Source: Clostridia bacterium (GTDB lineage Bacteria; Bacillota; Clostridia; Christensenellales; Aristaeellaceae). Taken from it: a stretch of DNA of 13,936 bases. The notes under the pieces are model-generated. The model did no database searches, was not told the origin of the DNA, and saw only the letters and a program-made list of their open reading frames with translations. Shown here piece by piece: positions 1-6,583 of this stretch (its first letter is position 1; each line of letters opens with the position of its first letter). The stretch covers positions 1 to 13,936 of the forward strand of contig JAEDIV010000066.1 of assembly GCA_016296675.1 (NCBI GenBank). The letters are read 5' to 3'. A program made the position numbers and the translations under genes.

Positions 1-26
1 CAGGATTTCAGGGGATCGGCCCTTCC

Positions 27-51
27 CATCAAAAAAGGTACTTTTTTGATG
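27..51. repeat. perfect A/T-rich hairpin
   Basis: A perfect 10-bp inverted repeat (catcaaaaaa at 27-36, ttttttgatg at 42-51) surrounds a 5-nt loop. It lies just before a second, GC-rich hairpin. It could be part of the end of an upstream gene or transcript that is outside the window. Its role is not clear; the dyad itself is certain. Confidence 0.5.
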
Positions 52-56
52 GCTTT

Positions 57-90
57 GGCCCCGAAGGAGCGTGTCTTCGGGGCTGTTTTC
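57..90 (+). terminator. probable intrinsic terminator of the gene upstream of the window
   Basis: The stem gccccgaag (58-66) pairs with cttcggggc (75-83) around an 8-nt loop. A short U-rich tail (tgttttc) follows on the plus strand. No coding region ending in 1-56 could be recognised, so the terminated gene must lie to the left. The short T tract keeps this below certainty. Confidence 0.6.
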
Positions 91-206
91 CATTTATGGT
101 GTGTTTTAGTCATCTGAATACTTTCTTTTGTGATACTTTCGTCGAGTGGTTTTATTTCATTTTCTTTTGCGTATACATTACCCCACGAGAAGGGGTGGGA
201 TGGAAA

Positions 207-1037
207 ATGGAAGGAATCAGACGGGAAAAGGCGAGAGGGCATGTGCTTGAAAGGGTCAGAATTCGGGAGATACAGGATAATCCCTATCAGCCGAGAGTGG
301 AATTTGACGAGACCGCGCTGAATGGATTGATAGCGTCCATTCGGGAAAACGGACTGATTACGCCCATTACCGTTAGGCGCAGCCCGCAAGCGGAAGGATA
401 TATCCTGATTGCCGGGGAAAGGCGCATCCGCGCGCTAAAAGCGCTTGGGCGGAGCTGGACGGATGCAGTTGTACTGGATGCCGACGAGATTGAATCCAGA
501 GCGCTTTCTTTGATTGAAAATATACAAAGAGAGCAGCTGAACGTGTTTGAGGAGGCTGAAGGAATGAAAGAACTTTTACGCGCGTCGGGTCTTACGCAGG
601 AGGCGCTTTCAAGAAAACTCGGCAAAAACCCGTCGACCATTGCCAACAGGCTTCGGCTGCTTCGGCTGCCGCTGGATGTAAGACGGGTGATTCTGGAAGG
701 CAATCTCACGGAACGCCATGCGCGGGCACTTCTGAAAATCGGGGATGATCCTGAGACACAGTATGCGCTTGCTGAAAAGGCGGCGGATAAAGGGCTTACG
801 GTGAAAAAGCTGGAAGCGCTTGTGGAGAAGGAAAAAGAAAAGATGATCATTAAGAAAAGAAAGCTTAAAACCATTCTCAGGGACAAGAGGATGTTCATAA
901 ATGCGGTCCGGGATACAGTCAAAAAGCTCATGGAAGCAGGGCTGAATGTCGAAAGCCGTGTGGAAGAAACGGAAGATGAAGTGAATGTAATTGTTACATA
1001 TCTCAAAAAGCAGGTTAATTCATCGGACGGGGATTGA
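207..1037 (+). CDS. noc: nucleoid occlusion protein Noc (ParB family)
   Basis: This 276-residue protein belongs to the ParB/Spo0J/Noc CTPase family. Noc binds chromosomal sites and stops the division septum forming over the nucleoid. Visible features are the ParB CTP-binding box GERRIRA (70-76), the ENIQRE box (104-109), a helix-turn-helix region around 127-152 (LTQEALSRKLGKNPSTIANR) and LTERHARALL (167-176). The STIANRLRLLRLP stretch and the C-terminal RDKRMFINAVRDTV region resemble Bacillus subtilis Noc more than Spo0J. The start at 207 was chosen because AAGGGG (190-195) is well placed and the ParB fold begins soon after it. An in-frame ATG at 96 lacks a ribosome site and adds an implausible 37-residue hydrophobic tail. 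No parA or parB lies downstream; fhs follows. The chosen N-terminus lacks the amphipathic membrane-binding helix of B. subtilis Noc. Spo0J-like ParB is the alternative. Confidence 0.88.
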   Translation: MEGIRREKARGHVLERVRIREIQDNPYQPRVEFDETALNGLIASIRENGLITPITVRRSPQAEGYILIAGERRIRALKALGRSWTDAVVLDADEIESRALSLIENIQREQLNVFEEAEGMKELLRASGLTQEALSRKLGKNPSTIANRLRLLRLPLDVRRVILEGNLTERHARALLKIGDDPETQYALAEKAADKGLTVKKLEALVEKEKEKMIIKKRKLKTILRDKRMFINAVRDTVKKLMEAGLNVESRVEETEDEVNVIVTYLKKQVNSSDGD

Positions 1038-1062
1038 AATTCTATCCGGCATCCATTATTAT
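1034..1062 (+). promoter_or_regulatory. putative sigma-A-type promoter of fhs
   Basis: TTGAAA (1034-1039) is separated by 17 nt from TATTAT (1057-1062). The -35 box overlaps the noc stop codon. The fhs ribosome site follows at 1083-1088. This suggests fhs can be transcribed independently of noc. Prediction is by eye only. Confidence 0.5.
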
Positions 1063-1095
1063 AATTCCATGAATGTTTGTACGGAGGTATGGAAG

Positions 1096-2763
1096 ATGAA
1101 AACGGATATCGAGATCGCTCAGAGCACACAGCTTTTGCCCATTACCCAGATCGCTGAAAAAGCTGGCATTGCAGAAAAGTATCTGGAGCCCTATGGCCGC
1201 GTCAAGGCCAAGATTTCTCTGGATCTTTTAAAGGAAAACGAGAGAAAAGACGGCAAACTTATTTTGGTTACCGCGATCACGCCCACGCCCGCGGGCGAAG
1301 GCAAAACCACGACTACCATCGGTCTTGCCGACGCGCTTTCCCGAATTGGAAAGAACGTTATGGTTGCGCTTCGCGAGCCCTCTCTGGGCCCGGTGTTCGG
1401 TGTAAAGGGCGGCGCAGCCGGCGGCGGATATGCTCAGGTTGCTCCGATGGAGGATATCAATCTTCATTTCACCGGCGACTTCCATGCAATCGGCGCAGCC
1501 AACAATCTCCTGGCTGCCATGATCGACAACCATATCTATCAGGGCAATGCGCTTGGAATCGACCCCAGACGCATCACCTGGCGCCGCTGTGTGGACATGA
1601 ATGACAGACAGCTTCGAAATGTCGTGGACGGTCTCGGCGGAAAAACCAACGGCACGCCCCGTGAAGACGGCTATGATATCACCGTCGCCAGCGAGATCAT
1701 GGCAGTTCTTTGCCTGGCAAGCGGCATTGCTGATCTTAAGGAGCGCCTTTCCAGAATTGTTATCGGCTATACCTATGACGATCAGCCCGTAACTGCAGGC
1801 CAGCTCAAGGCCGAAGGCGCGATGTGCGCGCTTCTTAAGGATGCGCTTCGCCCGAACCTCGTTCAGACCCTTGAACATACTCCTGCGCTCGTGCACGGCG
1901 GCCCGTTTGCCAACATTGCCCACGGCTGTAATAGCGTGCTGGCTACCCGCATGGCGATGCGTCTTGGCGATTATGCCGTTACCGAAGCCGGTTTCGGCGC
2001 GGATCTCGGCGCGGAAAAATTCCTCGATATCAAGTGCCGCCTGGCCGGTATCAAGCCTGACGCGGTGGTCATCGTTGCGACGATCCGTGCGCTCAAAATG
2101 CACGGCGGCGTCAAGAAAGATCAGCTGAAGGCTGAAAATCTGGATGCGCTGCTTGCGGGTATTTCCAACCTCCGCCGCCATGTTTCCAATATGCAGAACG
2201 TCTACGGACTTCCGGCGGTCGTCGCGGTTAACCGCTTCCCGGATGATACCGAGAAGGAAATTGAGCTTCTGACGGAAGAGCTCAAAAAGCAGGATGTAAA
2301 TGTGGTTCTCTCCGAAGTATGGGCCAAGGGCGGCGAGGGCGGTATCGCGCTTGCCGAAGAAGTGGTTCGCCTTTGCGAAAAGGAAAACAATTTTGCCTTT
2401 GCTTATGATGAGAAGGAGTCCATCCAGAAAAAACTCAATGCCATCGTAACTCGTATCTACGGCGGCACGAAGGCGGTTTTGACGCCCGAAGCCAAGAAAC
2501 AGGCGAAAAAACTTACGGAAATGGGCTATGGCGAATTGCCGGTATGCGTTGCAAAGACGCAGTATTCCTTCTCGGATAAGCCCACGCTTCTGGGCGCGCC
2601 TGAAGGATTTGAAGTTACCGTAAGAAGTCTTAAGGTGTCCGCCGGCGCAGGCTTTGTTGTAGCGCTGACCGGTGAAATTATGACCATGCCCGGCCTTCCC
2701 AAGGTGCCTGCTGCAGAGGCGATCGATGTGGATGAAAACGGCGTGATCACGGGTCTTTTCTAA
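1096..2763 (+). CDS. fhs: formate--tetrahydrofolate ligase
   Basis: This cytoplasmic enzyme joins formate to tetrahydrofolate using ATP, giving 10-formyl-THF for purine synthesis, initiator-tRNA formylation and, in acetogens, the methyl branch of the Wood-Ljungdahl pathway. At 555 residues it is the usual length for the monofunctional enzyme. It has the P-loop TPTPAGEGKTTTT (62-74), the family signature VKGGAAGGGYAQV, PALVHGGPFANIAHGCNS and the second signature VATIRALKMHGG. The start at 1096 follows GGAGGT (1083-1088) at normal spacing; an in-frame ATG at 1069 lies before that site and is rejected. A promoter-like sequence in the noc-fhs gap and a strong terminator at the 3' end suggest a monocistronic unit. 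No other Wood-Ljungdahl genes are in the window, so acetogenesis cannot be inferred. Confidence 0.97.
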   Translation: MKTDIEIAQSTQLLPITQIAEKAGIAEKYLEPYGRVKAKISLDLLKENERKDGKLILVTAITPTPAGEGKTTTTIGLADALSRIGKNVMVALREPSLGPVFGVKGGAAGGGYAQVAPMEDINLHFTGDFHAIGAANNLLAAMIDNHIYQGNALGIDPRRITWRRCVDMNDRQLRNVVDGLGGKTNGTPREDGYDITVASEIMAVLCLASGIADLKERLSRIVIGYTYDDQPVTAGQLKAEGAMCALLKDALRPNLVQTLEHTPALVHGGPFANIAHGCNSVLATRMAMRLGDYAVTEAGFGADLGAEKFLDIKCRLAGIKPDAVVIVATIRALKMHGGVKKDQLKAENLDALLAGISNLRRHVSNMQNVYGLPAVVAVNRFPDDTEKEIELLTEELKKQDVNVVLSEVWAKGGEGGIALAEEVVRLCEKENNFAFAYDEKESIQKKLNAIVTRIYGGTKAVLTPEAKKQAKKLTEMGYGELPVCVAKTQYSFSDKPTLLGAPEGFEVTVRSLKVSAGAGFVVALTGEIMTMPGLPKVPAAEAIDVDENGVITGLF

Positions 2764-2775
2764 AATACAGGTATT

Positions 2776-2810
2776 ATGCGGACCGGCAGTTTGCCGGTTC
2801 GTATTTTTTT
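2776..2810 (+). terminator. intrinsic terminator of fhs
   Basis: The core stem accggca (2782-2788) pairs with tgccggt (2792-2798) around a gtt loop. Pairing continues outward to 2776/2804 with two G-T wobbles. A run of seven to eight T follows. The U tract can also pair with an A-rich segment at 2831-2841, an 11-bp AT-only dyad. Confidence 0.9.
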
Positions 2811-2862
2811 TATTGATTTTTGCTTCATTTTCAATAAAAAACCATAGCCTTTTCCATCATCT

Positions 2863-2882
2863 TATGTTAAAATGATAACATA
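2863..2882 (+). promoter_or_regulatory. putative -10 region inside an inverted repeat, before the secreted protein gene
   Basis: TAAAAT (2868-2873) lies 34 nt before the ATG at 2908. The best -35 at proper spacing, TAGCCT (2845-2850), is poor. The -10 sits inside a perfect 7-bp inverted repeat (tatgtta at 2863-2869, taacata at 2876-2882), which could be an operator. A weak -35 plus a dyad over the -10 would fit a regulated promoter, but that is inference. Confidence 0.4.
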
Positions 2883-2907
2883 CAATCGATAATGGAGGAG
2901 AACGACC

Positions 2908-3762
2908 ATGAAGAGAATTTTAGCGTGTATTGTTATGGCGGCGATGATGGTTGTGCCGTTCGCCTTCTCAGAGGAAACGGATCCGATGAGCGTTTTGAAA
3001 AAAGGCTTGGATGTGGACTTCATTCTTTCAGGCCATGAGAGCATATCGGTCAACCGCATTTATTTTGATGCGGATGGAAGCGAAATGTTTTCTGCGTTTT
3101 TGTTTGCCGGACGGGATGTAGACGGCCGGGAAATGATCATCAGCGAAGACAGCGAAGGAAATGTCGAGATTCTGTCCGATGCTGGCTGCGTGGGCTTTGA
3201 CACGTGGAGCATGAAAATGTATGCGATGGGCTTTGTCATGGATGAATATGAAGAAAACATTCTCCAGATGAAGCAGAATTTCTTTGCGGATGTGCGCCTG
3301 AATGAAAAGTTTTTCTCTGAGGAAGTGAAAGACGGCGCGCGCATCATCACAACCAAGACCTATTACCAGGGGGATTTTATCGGCGGATGCGATGTCGTTG
3401 AATATATCGTGGACGCAGAAAGCGGACTCATCAAAGAAATTTATGAGTATTTCGAGGACGAAGCAGGGGAAAGGTTTCTCAATTCCAAAGCTTTTGTGAC
3501 GATGGATTCGCAGTATGAAATCAATCCTGTGCTTTCAGCCATTTTGGAGACTGAAAACACGAGAAATGTGTATGTTCATTTGCCGGACGGCACTCAAATG
3601 CTTTTTATGCCGCCTTTGGATACAGAGTTAATGATCATCTATCCAGAAGAATACGTGATGTATGAGGATGAGATGAAAACGCGCATGTACGCGGGACAGG
3701 AAGCGGACGAGGAAGGAAACTACCCCGAAGAAACCCATCTTTATCTGGATGTGTTCGGCTGA
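2908..3762 (+). CDS. secreted protein of unknown function
   Basis: I do not recognise this 284-residue protein. It starts with a clear Sec signal peptide: MKR, then a hydrophobic core (about 4-20), with likely cleavage near residues 19-21 before EETDP. There is no usable lipobox, since the early Cys at residue 7 lies inside the core, so it is probably released or cell-wall associated rather than a lipoprotein. The mature part is acidic and rich in Asp, Glu, Tyr and Phe, with alternating strand-like segments such as TKTYYQGDFIGGCDVVEYIVDA (described only in outline: about 149-170). This is reminiscent of LolA or DUF-type beta-sheet carrier folds, but that is a weak impression. The start follows GGAGGAG (2894-2900). 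Only 33 bp separate it from glpK, so the two are probably co-transcribed, without an obvious functional link. Confidence 0.8.
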   Translation: MKRILACIVMAAMMVVPFAFSEETDPMSVLKKGLDVDFILSGHESISVNRIYFDADGSEMFSAFLFAGRDVDGREMIISEDSEGNVEILSDAGCVGFDTWSMKMYAMGFVMDEYEENILQMKQNFFADVRLNEKFFSEEVKDGARIITTKTYYQGDFIGGCDVVEYIVDAESGLIKEIYEYFEDEAGERFLNSKAFVTMDSQYEINPVLSAILETENTRNVYVHLPDGTQMLFMPPLDTELMIIYPEEYVMYEDEMKTRMYAGQEADEEGNYPEETHLYLDVFG

Positions 3763-3795
3763 GAAATCTATACAAAAGGACGGAGACGGTAGGCT

Positions 3796-5286
3796 ATGAG
3801 CAGGTTTATTGTCGCGCTTGATCAGGGAACGACCAGTTCGCGCGCTGTGATTTTTGACGAAAACGGCGCCTTTGTCGCATCCCATGCCATTGAATTTCCC
3901 CAGATTTATCCCAAACCCGGCTGGGTGGAGCATAATCCGGAAGATATCTATGAAAGCCAGGTGAAGGCGCTTAAGCTGGCGGTTCAGAAGGCGGGCATTG
4001 ATCCTAAAAATATCCTTGCGATCGGCGTGACCAATCAGAGAGAAACCACGCTTGTCTGGGAAAAAGAGACGGGCGCGCCGCTCATGAATGCGATTGTCTG
4101 GCAGTGCAGAAGAACTGCGCCGCTGGTGGAAAGGCTCAAAAAAGACGGACTCGGAAACACGATCCGGGACAGAACAGGCTTGATTCCTGATGCCTATTTT
4201 TCCGGAACGAAGCTTCAGTGGATGTTGGACAGCGTGGATGGCGCAAGAAAAAGAGCCGAAAAGGGAGAACTCATTTTCGGAACGGTGGACACATATCTTG
4301 TGTATCGCCTGACCGGCGGGAAAATCCATGTGACGGATGCGACGAATGCATCCAGAACCATGCTTTTCAATATCCGTGATCAGAAGTGGGATGATGTACT
4401 GCTTCGCGCGATGAACATTCCCGATAGGATGCTTCCTGAGGTTGTGGATTCGTCCTGCGTCGTGGGTATGCTTGACAAAAGTATCCTGGGCGTGGAAATC
4501 CCGATTGCCGCGATGGCCGGAGACCAGCATGCCGCACTTTACGGCCAGGGCTGCTTTGTGCCCGGCATGGCGAAAAACACCTATGGAACGGGCTGCTTTG
4601 TGCTCATGAACACAGGCGCGCGCCCGGTCAACAGCCGAAACAATCTGATTACCACAGTCGCATGGCGCATTGGCGGAAAGCCGACGTATGCGCTTGAGGG
4701 CAGCGTCTTTGTGGCCGGCGCAGCTGTGCAGTGGCTGAGGGACGAAATGAAATTGATTACCAGCGCTGCCGAAACCAATGAACTTGCCATGTCTGTTCCG
4801 GATAACGGCGGCGTTTATCTGGTTCCTGCGTTTACGGGACTTGGAGCGCCGCATTGGGATATGTACGCCAGAGGCACGATTGTCGGCCTCACGCGCGGCG
4901 CGGGCAGAGCGCATATCGTCCGCGCGACGCTTGAGTCGATCGCCTATCAGTCGCAGGATGTTCTGGGCGCAATGATCAACGACAGCGGAATCCGCATGGA
5001 GACGCTCAGAGTCGACGGCGGCGCGAGCAACAACGATTTCCTCATGCAGTATCAGGCAGATGTGCTGGGCGCAAACGTCATGCGTCCGGTGGTGACCGAA
5101 ACCACCGCCCTCGGCGCGGCGATGCTTGCCGGACGCGCGGTCGGCCTGTGGGATGACGATGCGCTTAAGAATATCTGGAAGCCTCAGATGTGCTTTAAAC
5201 CTTCCATGCCGGCGGTTGAACGGGAAAACAAGCTTCGTCAGTGGAAGCGTGCCGTTGAAAAAGCAAAGAGCTGGGCGGAAGAATAA
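3796..5286 (+). CDS. glpK: glycerol kinase
   Basis: GlpK phosphorylates glycerol with ATP to sn-glycerol 3-phosphate in the cytoplasm. The 496-residue length is typical. It opens with the phosphate-binding loop DQGTTSSRAV (9-18). It also has NQRETTLVWE, the FGGY signature MNAIVWQCRRT, the second-domain TYGTGCF loop, GLGAPHWDMYARG and VDGGASNNDFLMQYQAD. In many low-GC Gram-positive enzymes a His in a short FHFYG-like loop just before the GDQ motif is phosphorylated by HPr. Here that segment reads DKSILGVEIPI, without the His, so PTS activation by this route looks unlikely. The gene follows the secreted-protein gene by 33 bp, with GGAG at 3782-3785 as ribosome site. No glpF, glpD or glpO accompanies it. 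A long hairpin and a palindrome cluster lie directly downstream. Confidence 0.97.
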   Translation: MSRFIVALDQGTTSSRAVIFDENGAFVASHAIEFPQIYPKPGWVEHNPEDIYESQVKALKLAVQKAGIDPKNILAIGVTNQRETTLVWEKETGAPLMNAIVWQCRRTAPLVERLKKDGLGNTIRDRTGLIPDAYFSGTKLQWMLDSVDGARKRAEKGELIFGTVDTYLVYRLTGGKIHVTDATNASRTMLFNIRDQKWDDVLLRAMNIPDRMLPEVVDSSCVVGMLDKSILGVEIPIAAMAGDQHAALYGQGCFVPGMAKNTYGTGCFVLMNTGARPVNSRNNLITTVAWRIGGKPTYALEGSVFVAGAAVQWLRDEMKLITSAAETNELAMSVPDNGGVYLVPAFTGLGAPHWDMYARGTIVGLTRGAGRAHIVRATLESIAYQSQDVLGAMINDSGIRMETLRVDGGASNNDFLMQYQADVLGANVMRPVVTETTALGAAMLAGRAVGLWDDDALKNIWKPQMCFKPSMPAVERENKLRQWKRAVEKAKSWAEE

Positions 5287-5319
5287 GCCGGACGCGCAGC
5301 GCTTCCGATTCAACAAATA

Positions 5320-5372
5320 AAACAAACCGCAGTCTGTATTCAAACGGATAGAAAACAGACTGCGGTTTGTTT
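5320..5372. terminator. long hairpin after glpK, possible bidirectional terminator
   Basis: A perfect 18-bp inverted repeat (5320-5337 and 5355-5372, inner part cgcagtctgt / acagactgcg) encloses a 17-nt loop, 33 bp after the glpK stop. The plus-strand tail is only moderately T-rich (gtttgtttg lies partly in the stem), so termination efficiency is uncertain. Each arm also contains one half-site of the 16-bp palindrome family found in this gap. Confidence 0.5.
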
Positions 5373-5537
5373 GTGTACTATAACAGACTGAAGTCTGTAA
5401 ATGATCTTAGAATATAATTATATAACAGACTATAGTCTGTATATAAACATCATATAAACAGACTTAACTACAGAATAAAATGGAAATAGACAAATAAAAA
5501 CAGACTGTAGTCTGATGAAAAACAGACTACGGTCTGT
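5322..5537. repeat. cluster of 16-bp palindromes, ACAGACT-NN-AGTCTGT
   Basis: Copies start at 5322 (degenerate left half), 5355 (degenerate right half), 5383 (perfect, spacer GA), 5425 (perfect, spacer AT), 5458 (left half-site only), 5500 (last base changed) and 5522 (one change in the right half). Start-to-start distances are 33, 28, 42, 33, 42 and 22 bp; five of the six are near whole helical turns. A 2-nt centre makes poor RNA hairpins but a good dyad for a dimeric DNA-binding protein. The pattern resembles TetR-type operators in architecture only. Confidence 0.9.
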
Positions 5538-5731
5538 AGTGCTATGAGGAAAAATGTTTTCTGTGACGGATTCAGAAGTGTAAGGGGGAGATCCCGTAAA
5601 AGCTTGAGAGAAATATGGCGGATAAAAAGGGAGTTGGGAGGTGTTTATACACTTCGTGATGATCATCTGAGCGCGGACTTTGAAAAAATGCGACTTTCGA
5701 ATACTGTTTAAAGGAAACAAAATCAAAAAGA

Positions 5732-5774
5732 ATGCTTTCAAAGGATTGAAAGAGAATAAAAAAAGCGAAAGCAT
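5732..5774 (-). terminator. possible terminator for tcdA
   Basis: On the minus strand, atgctttc (5774-5767) can pair with gaaagcat (5739-5732), with a small inner hairpin (5735-5752), and a T-rich tract follows at about 5731-5722. The long loop makes this a weak prediction. The palindrome at 5792-5807, followed on the minus strand by TTTT, is an alternative. Confidence 0.35.
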
Positions 5775-5791
5775 CCTGCATTGCTCGTAAA

Positions 5792-5807
5792 ACAGACTGA
5801 AGTCTGT
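5792..5807. repeat. isolated perfect copy of the 16-bp palindrome next to the tcdA stop
   Basis: ACAGACTGAAGTCTGT is identical to the copy at 5383-5398, and the match extends to 18 bp (5791-5808 against 5382-5399). It lies 2 bp beyond the tcdA stop codon, 270 bp from the nearest other copy. The two identical copies bracket about 390 bp of unassigned sequence. Confidence 0.9.
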
Positions 5808-5809
5808 AT

Positions 5810-6514
5810 TTAGATAATGTTTTTGTTTCCGGAAATTATGTGGCGGATGATTTCCCCGGCAAGCACGAGACCCGCTGCGCCTGGGACGAAGGAAATGGAA
5901 CTGGGCACACGGGTGTCGCCGTCGGGCTTTACCGGCAGCTCGTCGGAATAAACGCATCTGACGTTTTTTATGCCGCGCTTTTTGAGCTCCCTTCGCATAA
6001 CGCGCGCAAGCGGACAGACATCGGTTTTTTCGATGTCGGCAACTTTGAACCTTGAAGGGTCGAGCTTGTTTCCTGTGCCCATGCAGCTGACGATAAAGGC
6101 ACCGGCTTCCCGGGCTTTTTCGATCAGAAGAATCTTGGAAGATACGGAGTCGATGCAGTCGCAGACGCAGTCAAAGGAGGAAAAATCGATCTCATCTTGA
6201 GTTTCCTTTGAGAAAAAAATCTGCTTAGTCTGTATGTCGCAGGCGGGATTTATGGAAAGCGCGCGCTGTTTGGCGCACTGCGTTTTCGAAAGTCCTACCG
6301 TATGGATATTTGCGATCAGCTGGCGGTTCAGATTGGTAAGATCCACCTCTTCGCTGTCCACGAACAAAACGCTTCCGACGCCGGCGCGCACAAGCGCTTC
6401 AGCGGTATAGGAGCCTACGCCGCCCAGACCGAATACGGCTACGCGCGCTTTGTTAAGCCGCGAAACCGCCTCCTCTCCGACCATGCGGATGGTTCTTTCC
6501 TGCCAGTTTTCCAT
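5810..6514 (-). CDS. tcdA: tRNA threonylcarbamoyladenosine dehydratase
   Basis: This 234-residue member of the ThiF/MoeB/E1 superfamily uses ATP to dehydrate t6A at position 37 of tRNAs to the cyclic form ct6A. It has the nucleotide-binding GLGGVGSYTAEALVRAGVG (29-47), the acidic VDSEEVDLTNLNRQ strand-turn, and CDCIDSVSSK (118-127). The TcdA-typical tail includes GTGNKLDPSRFKVADIEKT (146-164) and SISFVPGAAGLVLAGEII. The start at 6514 was chosen because GAGGTG lies 6 nt before it; a longer in-frame reading from 6571 has no ribosome site and would run through the promoter. The gene stands alone, convergent with glpK and divergent from the GH3 operon. Other ThiF-like adenylyltransferases are possible, but the SCMGTGNKLDP block argues for TcdA. 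Confidence 0.92.
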   Translation of the reverse strand: MENWQERTIRMVGEEAVSRLNKARVAVFGLGGVGSYTAEALVRAGVGSVLFVDSEEVDLTNLNRQLIANIHTVGLSKTQCAKQRALSINPACDIQTKQIFFSKETQDEIDFSSFDCVCDCIDSVSSKILLIEKAREAGAFIVSCMGTGNKLDPSRFKVADIEKTDVCPLARVMRRELKKRGIKNVRCVYSDELPVKPDGDTRVPSSISFVPGAAGLVLAGEIIRHIISGNKNII

Positions 6515-6541
6515 AATGATCACCTCGTCATTTGTGTATAT

Positions 6542-6571
6542 ATTATGCGCTAATTCCACATAAATTGTCAA
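6542..6571 (-). promoter_or_regulatory. promoter of tcdA
   Basis: Read on the minus strand, TTGACA (6571-6566) is followed after 18 nt by CATAAT (6547-6542), a near-consensus sigma-A promoter. Its -35 box faces away from that of the GH3 operon, 12 bp distant. Confidence 0.7.
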
Positions 6572-6583
6572 TCGTGCATGTGA

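Larger units (their letters stand above)
5287..5809. other. 523-bp convergent intergenic region with palindrome cluster and no convincing gene
   Basis: This gap lies between the ends of glpK (plus) and tcdA (minus). Its left third carries seven copies of a 16-bp palindrome and its right edge one more. The middle (about 5540-5790) is unassigned. The longest start-to-stop reading there on the plus strand is 5544-5711 (55 residues, basic first half), but it has no ribosome site and no recognisable family. Minus-strand readings (5572-5781 and 5430-5957) also lack ribosome sites, and the longer one overlaps tcdA. A TAAAAT (5476-5481) like the -10 boxes elsewhere in the window lies among the palindromes, without a good -35. 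A gatgatcatc palindrome sits at 5658-5667. The region could encode a small RNA or be a remnant of a lost gene; neither is shown. Confidence 0.7.

Noticed and set aside
96..206. N-terminal extension of Noc from the ATG at 96
   Set aside because: It has no ribosome site, reads as a low-complexity hydrophobic stretch from AT-rich DNA, and a better start with AAGGGG exists at 207.
287..1129. 280-codon open frame on the minus strand opposite noc
   Set aside because: It is Ser-rich shadow coding with no ribosome site and lies wholly opposite a well-supported gene.
3628..5343. 571-codon open frame on the minus strand opposite glpK
   Set aside because: Long, but rich in His, Arg and Cys with no domain resemblance; it is the antisense shadow of glpK.
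5322..5537. CRISPR-like array
   Set aside because: The repeat unit is a 16-bp palindrome and the spacers are short (6-26 bp) and of unequal length, with no cas genes. This does not fit a CRISPR array.
5544..5711. 55-residue small protein in the glpK-tcdA gap
   Set aside because: No ribosome site precedes the ATG, the composition is not convincingly coding and no family is recognisable. It is mentioned only as a possibility within the gap.
5430..5957. 175-codon minus-strand frame spanning the palindromes and the tcdA end
   Set aside because: It overlaps the conserved tcdA 3' end in another frame, has no ribosome site, and its Phe/Leu/Ser-rich sequence reflects AT-rich noncoding DNA.
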